The notes below the pieces were generated by a model. The model was not told where the DNA came from and searched no databases. It worked only from the letters and a program-made list of their open reading frames with translations. A program made the translations under genes and the position numbers. A stretch of DNA of 60,000 nt. It comes from Strigamia acuminata (taxonomy: Eukaryota; Arthropoda; Chilopoda; Geophilomorpha; Linotaeniidae). Positions 30,451-41,300 of the stretch are shown here, piece by piece. Location of the stretch: assembly GCA_949358305.1 (NCBI GenBank), contig OX442315.1, positions 14,970,427-15,030,426 on the forward strand, read 5' to 3'. Each line of letters opens with the position of its first letter. Position 1 is the stretch's first letter.

Positions 30451-32160
30451 GTGACGATGACCTTTCGATGACGCTATCCGCTCAAAATGTGTATTTTGGC
30501 ATAACAAGCTAGTCTATCTATTCAGTAGTTGAGAGATAGGATTGACAAAACCTAAAGTGTGAACTGGGTAAAATAATGACACATGCGGTTATCAAGACAT
30601 AACATATTTATTGATATCTAAATATAATCACCGTAAAGTGATTATATTAATCAATTTGCATGAAATACAATTATACAGTGACTATGCCGACAATTGGCCG
30701 TATAAATTGGTCGATTAACTATACATACAGTCGCCTAAACGGCGCTATGATAATATCACGTCGGCTTCATCGGGTGGGTAAGATGTCGTCTGAATCGGTT
30801 GATTATTTGGTCCTAATTGTACATCGGGGTCTGGTTCAAATCTGTAATGAAAAGGTTAGTATCCGAGGACTTCCGGTTGACTGTATCTGCATCGCCACAA
30901 ACTTGGGGCGGTTATTGGTTTAAATGGCTTGTGAGAGCCATTTACCAATTGACCTCTTATAAATGTTTTAAGACATTTATAATTGGTGTGATACATCAAA
31001 TTGGTTCTTCATACGAGAGTAAACTGTTGCGAGTTTACAATCATAACTTCTGGTTCCGTGTAATGGATGTATTTATTAGAGTATTACTCTTCAGTAAATA
31101 CTCGTAATAATTCTGCTTACATAAATTTGGCAATTTAGCTACACATTTACTGGCAAGTAAATGCTAATGTAGCTAGTCTTCAGTTTTGTACAGTTCTGGA
31201 AGAAGTATCTATGTTTATGCACAATGTGGAGTTGAGACATAAACCAGTTGGGGATTTAATCTAACTAAACTTTTCCGAGTTTAGTTATTTCAACCCTAAT
31301 GTTACATTTTCGACACGCTGTTCGGCAGCCGTGGTTTACTGTAACTGGCAGGCCTTGTGGAACACTTGTTGAATTATATCCGGCCCGACGGGATTCTTAC
31401 TACTCATCGCCGCGACCTGATCTCCTCACGGCCACACAGCCGTCAACGGGCACCCGGACATGGAGGCATCATATCACCCATCTCCACGTCAAGTGTACGC
31501 CGTATGTATGTTCTCATAGGCCCGCAGAATAAGGGGCATTGGCTGCGCAATCAACAGGCAAGCTTGTGTTTGCGCAATCAACATAACACCGAAGTAGTAG
31601 AATGGGCTCAAGAAAACATATAGTCAAAATATCTGGTCAAGAGCGCGCTACTTCCTGTTGCGAGGAAGTATATACTCGGGGAAAACAATAGCTTGGCCAT
31701 TGCTCCAATGAGAGCAATGGTCCTGCAAATCCCCCCAATCACCGGTCAAGGTGGAGGGATACTCAGGACACATTTTCAGTCCAGGTGGTCAAAAAGACAG
31801 ACCATAGCTCTCTGCTAGGTCGGGACAGGAACTGGGTAGCAAGGAACACTTTTGGATTAAGTCTTTCAACTTGATCCGCGGGGGTCCACGCTTGGAGCAG
31901 GTGTGAGGGGGAGATTTAATCCCCTAAACCTAGTTTTTGAGGTAACTTTGCAGAGTTACCACAAAACAACATAATATTTATATTTATTGCCATAAATATA
32001 AGATAAAGTCGATTCTCTGCCTTAAAATCACATAAAAGTTGCATTTTATGTGGTTTTACATCAAGTGACAAATTCTACTTGAATTTGCCGCCTGTGGTCG
32101 CCAGCGCCATCTATTGGCGTAATTTGTCGCTATATCGATGAGCGACTGCATGATCGTCAT
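30451..32160. mobile_element. Unclassified 1.71-kb element filled with 6-nt-loop hairpins
   Basis: An insertion with exact 6-bp flanking duplication AATCTT (30445-30450, 32161-32166). The empty site is visible at about 34650 and 37395. Ends GTGACGATGA and, inverted, ATGACGATCA, or TGACGAT...ATCGTCA as short terminal repeats. No supported protein. It holds at least 13 stem-loops with 7-11-bp stems and 6-nt loops (30621-30648, 30921-30944, 30957-30982, 31019-31038, 31079-31103, 31136-31175, 31262-31287, 31649-31670, 31697-31720, 31854-31877, 31941-31960, 31978-32001, 32029-32052). Could be a long solo LTR or a structured non-autonomous element; class not determined. Confidence 0.6.
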
Positions 32161-32166
32161 AATCTT

Positions 32167-33065
32167 ACAACGTTTTAGTGGCGATTTTTAGAGTTAAACG
32201 AAACACATTCCGTGTGAGAAAAAGGTGAAATAGAAATATAGCCGTAATAAATAATTTAACACTGATTGTCCGGTTCGAAACATTAAAGAAAAAGTATAGT
32301 TGGCTATGATTGAGAACAACCAATCAAAACGCTCGTAACATCTGTACTTTAAATGTTTACCGGTAATTTTGACGTCATAGTAATGGCGTTTTCAAAAACG
32401 GATTATAATCTGTGGGTTGCGTTCATGACATATTAAAACGAATAACGGATGATTTGAAGTTATCATACGAACAGTTGAAGAGAACGTATAAACGTCCCGA
32501 AAAAACATACACCAGCTCTTATGAAAAGTATTTTCAAATTTGTTGATTTATGTTTCGTAACTTCAACACACGACATCGAACAATTCTTAATCTCGGGTAA
32601 GAAATAATTATTACAGATTTAATTCCCAATGTTAAAAACCATTAACTGCATAATCTTCATTTCTCTAAAGATTCACGGACATGAAGTAAGAGAATTTAAG
32701 CGTGGAAGGAAGAAAATTTCTGAAGGAAACAAAAATACAACAAAGAAATGCAAAACGTTTTAATAATTTATATATATATATATTTTTTTTTTTTGTGTAT
32801 TATTATCATTTTTTATTAATTTTTATTAATTTTTTTTTACTTTTTTTTATTATTTTTCTAAAATTATTTTTTTAAATTATTTATATTATTATTTTTAATT
32901 ATTTTTAATTAATATTTTGTCTATTATTTCTATTATGTGCAGGAAGGATACGTGGGACACAACCAGGAAGAATTGAGCGAACAAGGTCACAGATTAGAAC
33001 ATGGTGAAATGTGTGGGCTTGATATACCTCGAAGACAGCACCAACCGTGAGTACTTAATTACATT
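32167..33065. other. Intergenic, paralogous flank with AT-rich tract
   Basis: Diverged copy of the DNA downstream of the gene at 13990. The stretch 32760-32940 is T/A low-complexity sequence with a (TA)n run. No gene seen. Confidence 0.5.
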
Positions 33066-33075
33066 TGCTAAAATT

Positions 33076-33963
33076 CAAATCAGCGTGTTTGTTCGACGCT
33101 TTAAGCAAGGAGTTCTCGTCCAAAGCCATGTCTAGGTGGTGGACGTCTGTTGAGCGTGAAATTCGCCTTTTTGTCTTCGAAAGCGACTTGCAAGAGTGCA
33201 GACATTCAGTCTCGCTGCTAAGCGAAAAGGGTTGGACGCCCGGCTCGAAACAACTCTGTTTTGAAGAGGACGAAACTCTAGACGACTTTTTTCCGAGCGT
33301 TTCGAGCACTGGGAATGTGTTTTATTTCACTTCTATCCACGGCTACGAGGGGTTTTGCGCCGTCGAGGACGAAACGGACTATGAGTACAGAATCGATTAT
33401 GATTTCGGATAAAATAAAGAATGAAACTTCCAATTACAACGAGTATATCCTTTCGACATACGGAAATGACGTATTTGTATTTTAATTTTGAATTGAAGTC
33501 GTGGCGGATGATGTATATTGACGAGCAGATGAAGGATTGCAAGTGCATGATTTTGGCAACTGGTGACAAGTGTTTCTTCGACATGGATGAGCGACACATG
33601 AAAATTGTGGACAGACTGGTGCAGAGTTGCACGACGAAAGAGAAATTGCCGGGCAATTGGCAAAGTGTAAAGTGTAAAAATCTGCGCAAGACTTCGACGA
33701 AGAAATTGATTTTCCAAAAATGTCCCGACAGTTGTCTGTCAATTTACAATGTTGAATATGATGTTTGAAGAGTGGTTTAGTCCCCGAATATTACTGGTGA
33801 CGTCATTCTGTACGTTTCTTACGACGAGGACTGTTTGATATTCGAAAAAAGAAATAGTGCGTTTAATATTTATTCTTTGGAGACGATGGAGGTGGTTAAA
33901 GTGTTTGGGAAAAAGGACGATTTTTATGGTTACGTACATTTTGATGTGAGCTTCACAAGTTAA
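33076..33963 (+). pseudogene. BTB-array pseudogene, C-terminal half only
   Basis: Begins in the region after BACK (KSACLFDALSKE) and runs through the propeller-like half to the usual end (YGYVHFDVSF). The BTB and BACK domains are absent. It has a frameshift around 33400-33420 and a nonsense change at 33766-33768 (TGA where relatives have TGG of the WSVV motif). No promoter block precedes it. Confidence 0.85.
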
Positions 33964-33965
33964 TG

Positions 33966-34309
33966 ATGCGTCGACGTCCAAATTCAACAAAAGAATCCGA
34001 TTGAGTGATCTTGATTCAAAATCACAGCACGAAATTGAAGAAAATGAAGAGTCACACAACAAATTTATTTTGACCAATTTATACAATTCAAGAAACGAAG
34101 CTAAAGCCGAAACGGTCGTTCTTAAGTGCAACGATGGCCACGTCCGTGCTCACAAAATCATTTTAGTCACCGGTAGTGACTACTTCCGGGCAATATTAAG
34201 TCAAGGCAGCATGGAGAACGATCAAAACATGGTATTCCTTCCCGACACACCGATGGAAATTCTCGATATCGTCATCAAATTTGTGTACGGTTAAGACATT
34301 GCCATCCAG
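33966..34309 (+). pseudogene. BTB-array pseudogene, N-terminal BTB fragment
   Basis: Starts three bases after the stop of the preceding C-terminal fragment, without an in-frame ATG (reads TSKFNKRIRLSDLDS from 33970), and keeps the first two-thirds of BTB (AHKIILVTGSDYFRAILSQG). A stop at 34292-34294 replaces the Ala-Gln codons after KFVYG, and the sequence then jumps at about 34309 to a downstream gene flank (AATCATTGAATTC). Head-to-tail joining of a C-terminal and an N-terminal fragment suggests unequal crossing-over. Confidence 0.85.
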
Positions 34310-35270
34310 AATCATTGAATTCAGACATTACAAGTAGTACTTATTTAATAATTAAAAATTTAGCAGTTCTGAAATAATTTTATTCGATTTCCAAATTAAT
34401 TTTTGGAACAATTATCAGTGCTGGACTGGCCCGGCGGGCTACCGGGAGTTTCCCGGTGGCCCGTGGCCGCTGTGGCCCGTCGCAGCCGGCTGTAGCCTGT
34501 CCCGACTTCATTAATTGTGGCCCGGACACCCAGATTTCCCGGCCATAAATTTGTTCCCAGTCCAGCCCTGACAATTATTATACGCAACTGTACATTTTAT
34601 TTCGTGTGAATATTCGTGTGGAAAGTTTTAACCTCGGTTTTAATAAATGAAAATCTTACAATGTCTGGGTGGCGATTTTTAGGTTTAACGAAACACATTC
34701 CGTGTGAGAAAAAGGTTACATAGAAATATAGCCGTAATAAATAATGTCCGGTTCGAAGCAAGTGTAGGAAAAAGTAGTTGGCTTTGATTGAGAACAACCA
34801 ACCAAAACGGTCGTAACAACCGTACTTTAAATGTTTAATTTTGACGATTCTAAAATTTTCTGTGGTTGATCGAATACTTTTTTCTCAGGTTTGTTGTGAT
34901 CGAATATTTTTTTCCTCATAGGTGTCAACAAAAATATATGTAAATTTTTTAAATTTTGTTAATTATTTTTTCTATTTGACACTAAATTACAGCATTTGGC
35001 TGGGTCTTTTCAGTGAATAAAATGTTTGTTTATAAAATATTACTTAGACAGTGAAAAAAATGATTTTGAGTTCAAAACAGCTCATATGGTGGCTGATAAG
35101 AATACTTTTTGTCAGGGGTTGTATATGCATCGAAAAGTGCATTTGTGTGCCTTAAAACGCATTTAAATTAAATTGTTGCAAGATTTTTTGAGGTGTAAAA
35201 ACTTTTAATGTGATAAAATGATCTTCTGAACCTTAAAAGTGTTGGAACAACATATCGAGCCATTTGTCTT
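34310..35270. other. Intergenic flank carrying a MITE
   Basis: Contains the 3' flank copied from other array genes, the 155-bp MITE at 34416, and at about 34600-34760 a copy of the flank interrupted at 30451. No gene seen. Confidence 0.5.
34416..34570 (-). mobile_element. 155-bp hAT-like MITE, copy 2
   Basis: CAGTGCTGGACTGG ... CCAGTCCAGCCCTG ends, 8-bp TSD ACAATTAT (34408-34415 and 34571-34578). Opposite orientation to the copy at 764-918 and of the same length. Confidence 0.88.
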
Positions 35271-35274
35271 TCCA

Positions 35275-35337
35275 AAGTTTGAATATTGCAACAACAGGTG
35301 GTAGCTGTATCACATTTGTATAAAGCTGCATTGTTCC
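35275..35337 (+). promoter_or_regulatory. BTB-array promoter block, copy 7
   Basis: AAGTTTGAATATTGCAACAA, CAGGTGGTAGCTGTATCACA, TTTGTATAAAGC: the 19178 subtype. Confidence 0.78.
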
Positions 35338-35344
35338 TGGAAAA

Positions 35345-35386
35345 ATGGCTGATGGAAGAAGGTTAGGCAAAATTAAGGAAAAATGA
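35345..35386 (+). other. Upstream ORF ending in ATGA at the BTB start
   Basis: ATG 35345 (AAAAATGGCT) encodes MADGRRLGKIKEK; its TGA (35384-35386) overlaps the BTB start codon (35383) as ATGA. This is the arrangement known from coupled termination-reinitiation. Confidence 0.65.
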
Positions 35387-37086
35387 GTAGTCCGTGTAGT
35401 TACACAAATAACACGATGTCAAACTCAAAAAAAAGAATTCGAATCGGCGACCTAGAATCAGAAACACAGGTCGAAATTAAAGATAATTTCCAAGAAGCAC
35501 AATACAAATTAATTGTGAACAATTTATACGATTCAAAAGACGACGCTCACGCCGAAACAGTTGTTCTGAAGTGCAAAGATGGGCACATCCATGCCCACAA
35601 ATGCATATTAGTTGCTGGAAGTGACTACTTTCGGGCAATATTAAGCCAAGGAAGCATGGAGAACGATCAAAACATGATCTCTCTTCCCGACACATACTTG
35701 GAAGTCGTCAATATCGTCATCAAATTCGTGTATGCGCAAGACATTCCCATCGAGTCCGAAATGCCGGACGGTTTGACACTCGAAATAATTATGACCGCTG
35801 ACAAAATGCAGTTGAAAGGCTTGTTCGATAAGTATTGGAAATTATATTGCAACCCGATCACTGTGGATAAGTTTTTAAAGGTTTGGCAGATGGCGGAAAT
35901 GTTCAATCAAGACGAAACGATCAACGTGGTTCAGACATTCGTCTTGATGAACTTAAAACGGATCTCGGAGGCGGACCTGCTATCGAACATCACCATGGCA
36001 CAAATAGAAAGTCTCGTTTCCCACGTGAAACCCAATACATTGGGCGAATTTGTCGTATTTCTGCTCAATTGGGAAACGAAGACGCGTGACCAACAAGAAA
36101 ACAATAACATCGAAGCCGTAATAGATTTGCTTTTCAAATGCGGTATCGAAAATCTAGCAGACTATTTGCTTCGTAGACTATTATCGAGCGAAATAGTTAT
36201 CAAATCAGCATGTTTGTACGACGCTTTAAACAAGGAGGTGATGTCCAGGTGGCTGACTTATACTTTTGCGCGCGAAGTACTAATTTTTGCCTTTGAAGCT
36301 GACGCGGAAATGATCGAACATTCGTTCTCGTTGCTTAGCGAGGAGAAGTGGGTGTCCGGTTACGGTCAACTGTATGTGGAAGATATCGTCGGATCAGTGA
36401 TCGACTTTTTTCCCACAGTTTCGAGCTCGAGGAATGTGTTTTATTTCGGAATATCCAAAGACCACTTGCGGCTTTATGCCATTGAGGATGTGACTGATAA
36501 AAGGTTCTTCAGTCAAACGGAAACAGTAATTTTGGATAAAGCGACGAGCGACACTGCTGATTACAACGAGGTGTTCTTCCGACATACGAATGTCGCGTAT
36601 TCGTGTTTCAATTTCGAGTTGAAGACGTGGCGGACGCTGCATTTTGGCGATCGGATTGAGGATTGCAAGTGCATGCTTTTGGCTACTGGTGACCAGTATT
36701 TCTTCGACGTGGATGAACGACACATGAAAATTGTGGACACACGGGTGAAGAGTTGCACGACGAAAGTGAAATTGCCAGGCAATTGGCAAAGTGTAAAGTG
36801 TAAAAATCTGCGCACGAATTCGAAGGAGAAATTGATTTTCTTCCAGAAATGTCCCGAAAGTTGTTTGTTAGTTTACGATATTTATTGTGACGATTGGAGC
36901 GTGGTTTCGTCGCCGAATATCACGGGTGAGGTCGTTCTGTACGTTTGTTTCGACGAAGACTGTTTGGTATTCGAAAAAAGAAATAGTACGTTTAATATTT
37001 ATTCTTTGGAGACGATGAAAGTGGTTAAACAGTATGCGATACCGGAACATTGCGTTTATTATTTAGATGCGAGTTTCAAGATTTGA
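35383..37086 (+). CDS. BTB-BACK kelch-like protein 8
   Basis: 567 codons, intronless; MSSPCSYTNNTMSNSKKRIR start. BTB about 45-155 (IHAHKCILVAGSDYFRAILS), BACK about 160-270, propeller-like half (CFNFELKTWRTLHFGDRIED, VYDIYCDDWSVVSSPNITGE) ending HCVYYLDASFKI. The promoter block, uORF and 3' flank match the genes at 19178 and 26100. AATAAA near 37134. Predicted CUL3 adaptor. Confidence 0.9.
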   Translation: MSSPCSYTNNTMSNSKKRIRIGDLESETQVEIKDNFQEAQYKLIVNNLYDSKDDAHAETVVLKCKDGHIHAHKCILVAGSDYFRAILSQGSMENDQNMISLPDTYLEVVNIVIKFVYAQDIPIESEMPDGLTLEIIMTADKMQLKGLFDKYWKLYCNPITVDKFLKVWQMAEMFNQDETINVVQTFVLMNLKRISEADLLSNITMAQIESLVSHVKPNTLGEFVVFLLNWETKTRDQQENNNIEAVIDLLFKCGIENLADYLLRRLLSSEIVIKSACLYDALNKEVMSRWLTYTFAREVLIFAFEADAEMIEHSFSLLSEEKWVSGYGQLYVEDIVGSVIDFFPTVSSSRNVFYFGISKDHLRLYAIEDVTDKRFFSQTETVILDKATSDTADYNEVFFRHTNVAYSCFNFELKTWRTLHFGDRIEDCKCMLLATGDQYFFDVDERHMKIVDTRVKSCTTKVKLPGNWQSVKCKNLRTNSKEKLIFFQKCPESCLLVYDIYCDDWSVVSSPNITGEVVLYVCFDEDCLVFEKRNSTFNIYSLETMKVVKQYAIPEHCVYYLDASFKI

Positions 37087-37507
37087 TGTAATCGATTGTA
37101 CGATCTGCAAATTAAATTTTCTATGCCATCATTTAAATAAATTGCAGTTTTTGAATTTCCCGCGTGAACGTCACGTGATGTGACGATCTGCTTGCGAGAA
37201 TTCGACCATTGTGAACAAAATTATTGAATTCAGATATTATTACTTATTTAATTATAAAATTAGCAGTTCTGAAATAATTTTATTCGGTTTCCAATTTAAT
37301 TTTTAGAAAAATTATTATACGTAACATAATGAACTACATTTTATTTCGTGTGAACATTCGTGTGGAAAGTTTTAACCTCGATTTTAATAAATGACAATCT
37401 TACGACGTTTTGGTGGCGATTTTTAGAGTTAACGAAACACATTCCGTGTGAGAAAAAGGTTAACCGGGAAGAATTGAGCCAACCTGGTCACAGATTAGAA
37501 CATGGTG

Positions 37508-37690
37508 AAAGGAGAATTTTACAGGTTGCGTTCATTTTGATGCGAGTTTTGAGAGTTGATTTGAGTGGCCTCATTGTTAAATGCAGTACTGGTGAGCTTT
37601 TTTGGTTTCCGTTTGGAACTGTGCGTGTTTCAAAAATGTCTGGACACTTATTTATTTTTTACTAGGAAGGAATAAAAATTGTAAATTTGT
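37508..37690 (+). pseudogene. Orphan 3' end of a BTB-array gene
   Basis: From GGAGAATTTTACAGGTTGCG to GAGAGTTGA the sequence matches the last 17 codons of the gene at 16737, and the following flank (GTGGCCTCATTGTTAAATGC, then AATAAAAATTG) matches its 3'UTR. The upstream part is missing. It is then interrupted by the BEL element. Confidence 0.8.
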
Positions 37691-37747
37691 TTGTTTATTT
37701 TCATCAATTTTTTTTCGATGTTTTTTATTTATTTATTTATTAGTTGT

Positions 37748-38325
37748 TGTTAAATTTGCATAAGATAAAAATAATACAAACTTAGCAACAAGTTTCTAAA
37801 AGTTCCTGGATACAAATGATGGATAAAGTTGAGGTTGTGTTGAAATTCAAAGATGGCGTTGGAGCAAAGTAAAAGCACAACCACACGTTTTAGAGGTAAA
37901 AAGTACACTAAAAGTTTATTCTATTTTCAACACAATGGGAAAAGGGGTAGAGGAATGTGGATGACGCGTTCAGAGCGCCAATGAGACGGCGCTCAAGAGG
38001 TAGGAAAAACCCACACCAATTAAGGGATTAACAGGGCAAGGTACTACAAATGAGGAACAGGTCAAACACTCAAATAAGAAATACAAATATATTGAAGCAT
38101 TAAAATAAGAAATATTACAACAATATTAAACTATTCAATCTAATAAAATGGTAAATTATCAATAAAAATATACAATGATAAAGCAATGTAAATGAAACAC
38201 AAATAACAACTAAAACCACAAGACAAATCAACACATTGAAATATAAAAGATAACAACAATTCAAAAATGAGAATAGCAATTCAAATAATAGTTTATATCA
38301 CGCGTAAAATCACTCGATTTTCACA
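37748..38325 (-). repeat. BEL 3' LTR
   Basis: In plus orientation it starts TGTTAAATTTGC and ends GATTTTCACA. The pol stop codon lies just inside it. The matching copy is at 43656-44233. Confidence 0.93.
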
Positions 38326-41300
38326 CTGCCGGCGGGGAGGGGATGTCTGACCCCACTTCCAAACGCACGAGACGTTGAACTGGTCGACGTAATTTTCCCC
38401 CATCCGCGAGCACGAGTTCACATGACCTAACTTTGTCATCGCGACCTCGTCTGACTTCGACCACTCTCCCCATCTTCCATTTCAAACGGGGTTTAAATTG
38501 CTCCTCAATTATCACAACGTCGTCAATTTGCAGCTCACGTTTGTCTGATTTTCCCGTTTGCACCTTCAGGTCCTTTAAATATTCACGGGACCAGCGTGAC
38601 CAAAATGTTGACAACATGCGTTGTTGATATTGCCACTGTCGAACGAATTCCTTTTGAGTCGGTTCGAGTATTTCAGTCGACCCTGAATCCGGCAAGTGCG
38701 TTTGCATGATTCCCGTCAAGAAATGTGCTGGAGTAAGTGGTTCGGCTTCGCTTGGCTTCTCGTACACGTATGTGATGGGCCTACGGTTGATGACCGCTTC
38801 CGTCTGTGCCAAGAAAGTTCCAAATTGATAAAAGTTGAGGTGTGCAGATCCGATTACTTTTTTCAAGCAACGTTTAACTGTCTGTACCATCCTCTCCCAA
38901 AACCCTCCCCACCATGGTGCATTTTCCACGATGAACTTCCACTCTATTCCCTTTTGAGCCAGATAATTTTGGAACGCCTCGTCTTTGGTGGAGCGTAAAA
39001 GAGATGAAAGTTCTAAATGAGCGCGGCGAAAGGTGGACCCGTTGTCGCTGTACATCGTCTTTGGGAGGCCTCTACGACTGATGAATCGTTCAAAAGCTCC
39101 CAAAAAGTCTGTTGTTGACAATGAGGGAACCAGTTCCAAATGGACCGCTCGAATGGTTGCACACGTGAAAAGGGCTATGTAAGCTTTGGTTGTTCGTCCC
39201 TTTATTATTATCGGTCCAGCAAAATCGACCCCAGTAACCGCGAATGGTTGGCACTTAGTCGTCCTGTCTGCTGGGAGGGGGCCTGGCACTTCTCGCATCA
39301 ACCGTCCTTGAATCTTTTTGCAGACGACGCATTTGTCCAAAATCGATTTTAAGGTCCTCCTTGCGGATGGTGTCCAGTATAAGTCTCGAAATTTCGACAA
39401 TGTGGCTGTCAATCCGCAATGAAGGACCTGTAAATGAGAGTGTTGTAAAATTAATTTCGTGAGTTTATGGTTTGGAGGTAAAATCAAAGGTTGCACAGCT
39501 GTGTGCAAATCTCGTGATTTTTGCAGTCGAGTTTGCAGTTCAATCAACCCCATATCGTTCAGCTGTGGATTCAGGTCTCGCAATTTCGAATCCCTCTGAA
39601 TTTGTTTTCCATCCCTCAATTGGTTTATTTCCTGGCCATAAACCTCTGCTTGCGCGATTCGAATTAGGCCGAATCTCGCGCGTTTCAACTCAGTTGCGAC
39701 CAATGGACCTCGACCTCGCTGGTTGGCGTCTTGTTGTCGCTTCCCAGCGTTGTCAGCGAATCTGAAAACCCATGCCAACGTTCGGATAGCCTTTGAAAGC
39801 GATCCAAACTTGGCAAACGGAAAAACATTAGTTATTGTCGTCTGTACCGCCTCGACGTGGATTTCAGTCATCTCGTCCGGTTCTTCGACCGTCTCTGTCG
39901 GTAGGTTTGGCCAATCCTGACGACTTCCGCGCAGCCAGTCTGGTCCCTTCCACCAAAGTCGCTCGACAATCATCGCCTCTGCGTCCATTCCTCTTGTCAG
40001 GCGGTCGGCAGGATTTTCGACGCCTGGCACGTGTCTCCACTCGTCTACTCTTGACTTCTCTCTTATCTCCAGTACCCGATTGTGCACGAAGGTTGGCGGT
40101 CGTTTGGACGTGTTTTTTATCCAATGCAGACAAATCTGCGAATCCGTCCAAAAAAATATCTCGTTTGGCGTCACCAGTTCCTTGATTTGATCGGCGAGGC
40201 GTACAGCAACCAGTGCTCCCATGAGTTCGAGTCGTGGCAGCGTAAGTGGTTTGACAGGAGCTACACGACACTTTGATAAAATGAAATTAGTCTCAATCAA
40301 ATCACCATTAGAGTTCTGGATGTATGCCACCGCCCCATATGCCTTCGGACTCGCGTCGCAGAATATGTGTACTTCGCATTGGTCAAATTCGTCCAATCCC
40401 AACCATCGTGGAATTGCAATATTTTTCAGAGTGGGAATTTGGTCGGTCCATTTCTTCCAATCAGCGCGCAACTCGATGTCTAATTCGTCGTCCCATGGCA
40501 AATTCCTGAGCCATAGGGACTGGAAAAACATGCGTGCTGTCACGGTGAATGGTGTGGCAAATCCTAAGGGGTCGAAAATTTGCGCTGTTAATTTTATTAC
40601 CTCCCTCTTTGTCGCTTTTTGGTAAGGTGAGCAAGTTTTCTCCACCGCCAGTCCCAATTCGTCCGAGTTTGGATTCCATCTGATTCCCAGCACTTTTGTA
40701 TCTTCATCTGATGTCAGCAGTGTGTCAGAGGGGCATTCCTCGCGAAATTTGGCTCTGAGTTCCGGTGAGTTGGTTTGCCACTTGGCGAGTTCCATGCCGG
40801 CTTCTGTAAAAATCAGGTTAGACTGGCGAAATGTTACCAGTGCTTGAGCGACGGTTTTGAGGGATGAGATGAAGTCGTCCACGTACAGGCACTTTAACAA
40901 CAGTTTTACAGTTTCTGGATATTTCTTCTCGTATTTGCGCAAGTGATGTCGAATGGTGGCGCTCAACAAAAATGGGCTTGGTGTGGCGCCAAATAACACT
41001 CGAGTTTGTCGCAATACTTTTAACAATGCCTTTCCTATACCGTCCCAGCACTCATCAATCCAGAAAAATCTCGTTGCGTCGCGGTCCTTTAGAGCGATCT
41101 CGATCATGTGAAATGCCTTTTTAATGTCACCCATCATGGCCACTCTCCCAAGACGAAATCCTAACAATACGAAAATTAGTGAAGGTAGAAAGTTTATACC
41201 TTTTGATAGGCAATCGTTCAAGGAAAGGTGGCCTTTTCGGTGTGATGATGCATCAAATACGACTCGCAACTTTGTGGTAATTCGTTCCTCTTTGATCACT

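Noticed and set aside
30660-31107. Small frames inside the hairpin element
   Set aside because: Short, overlapping and lacking domains; they follow from the AT-rich stem sequences.
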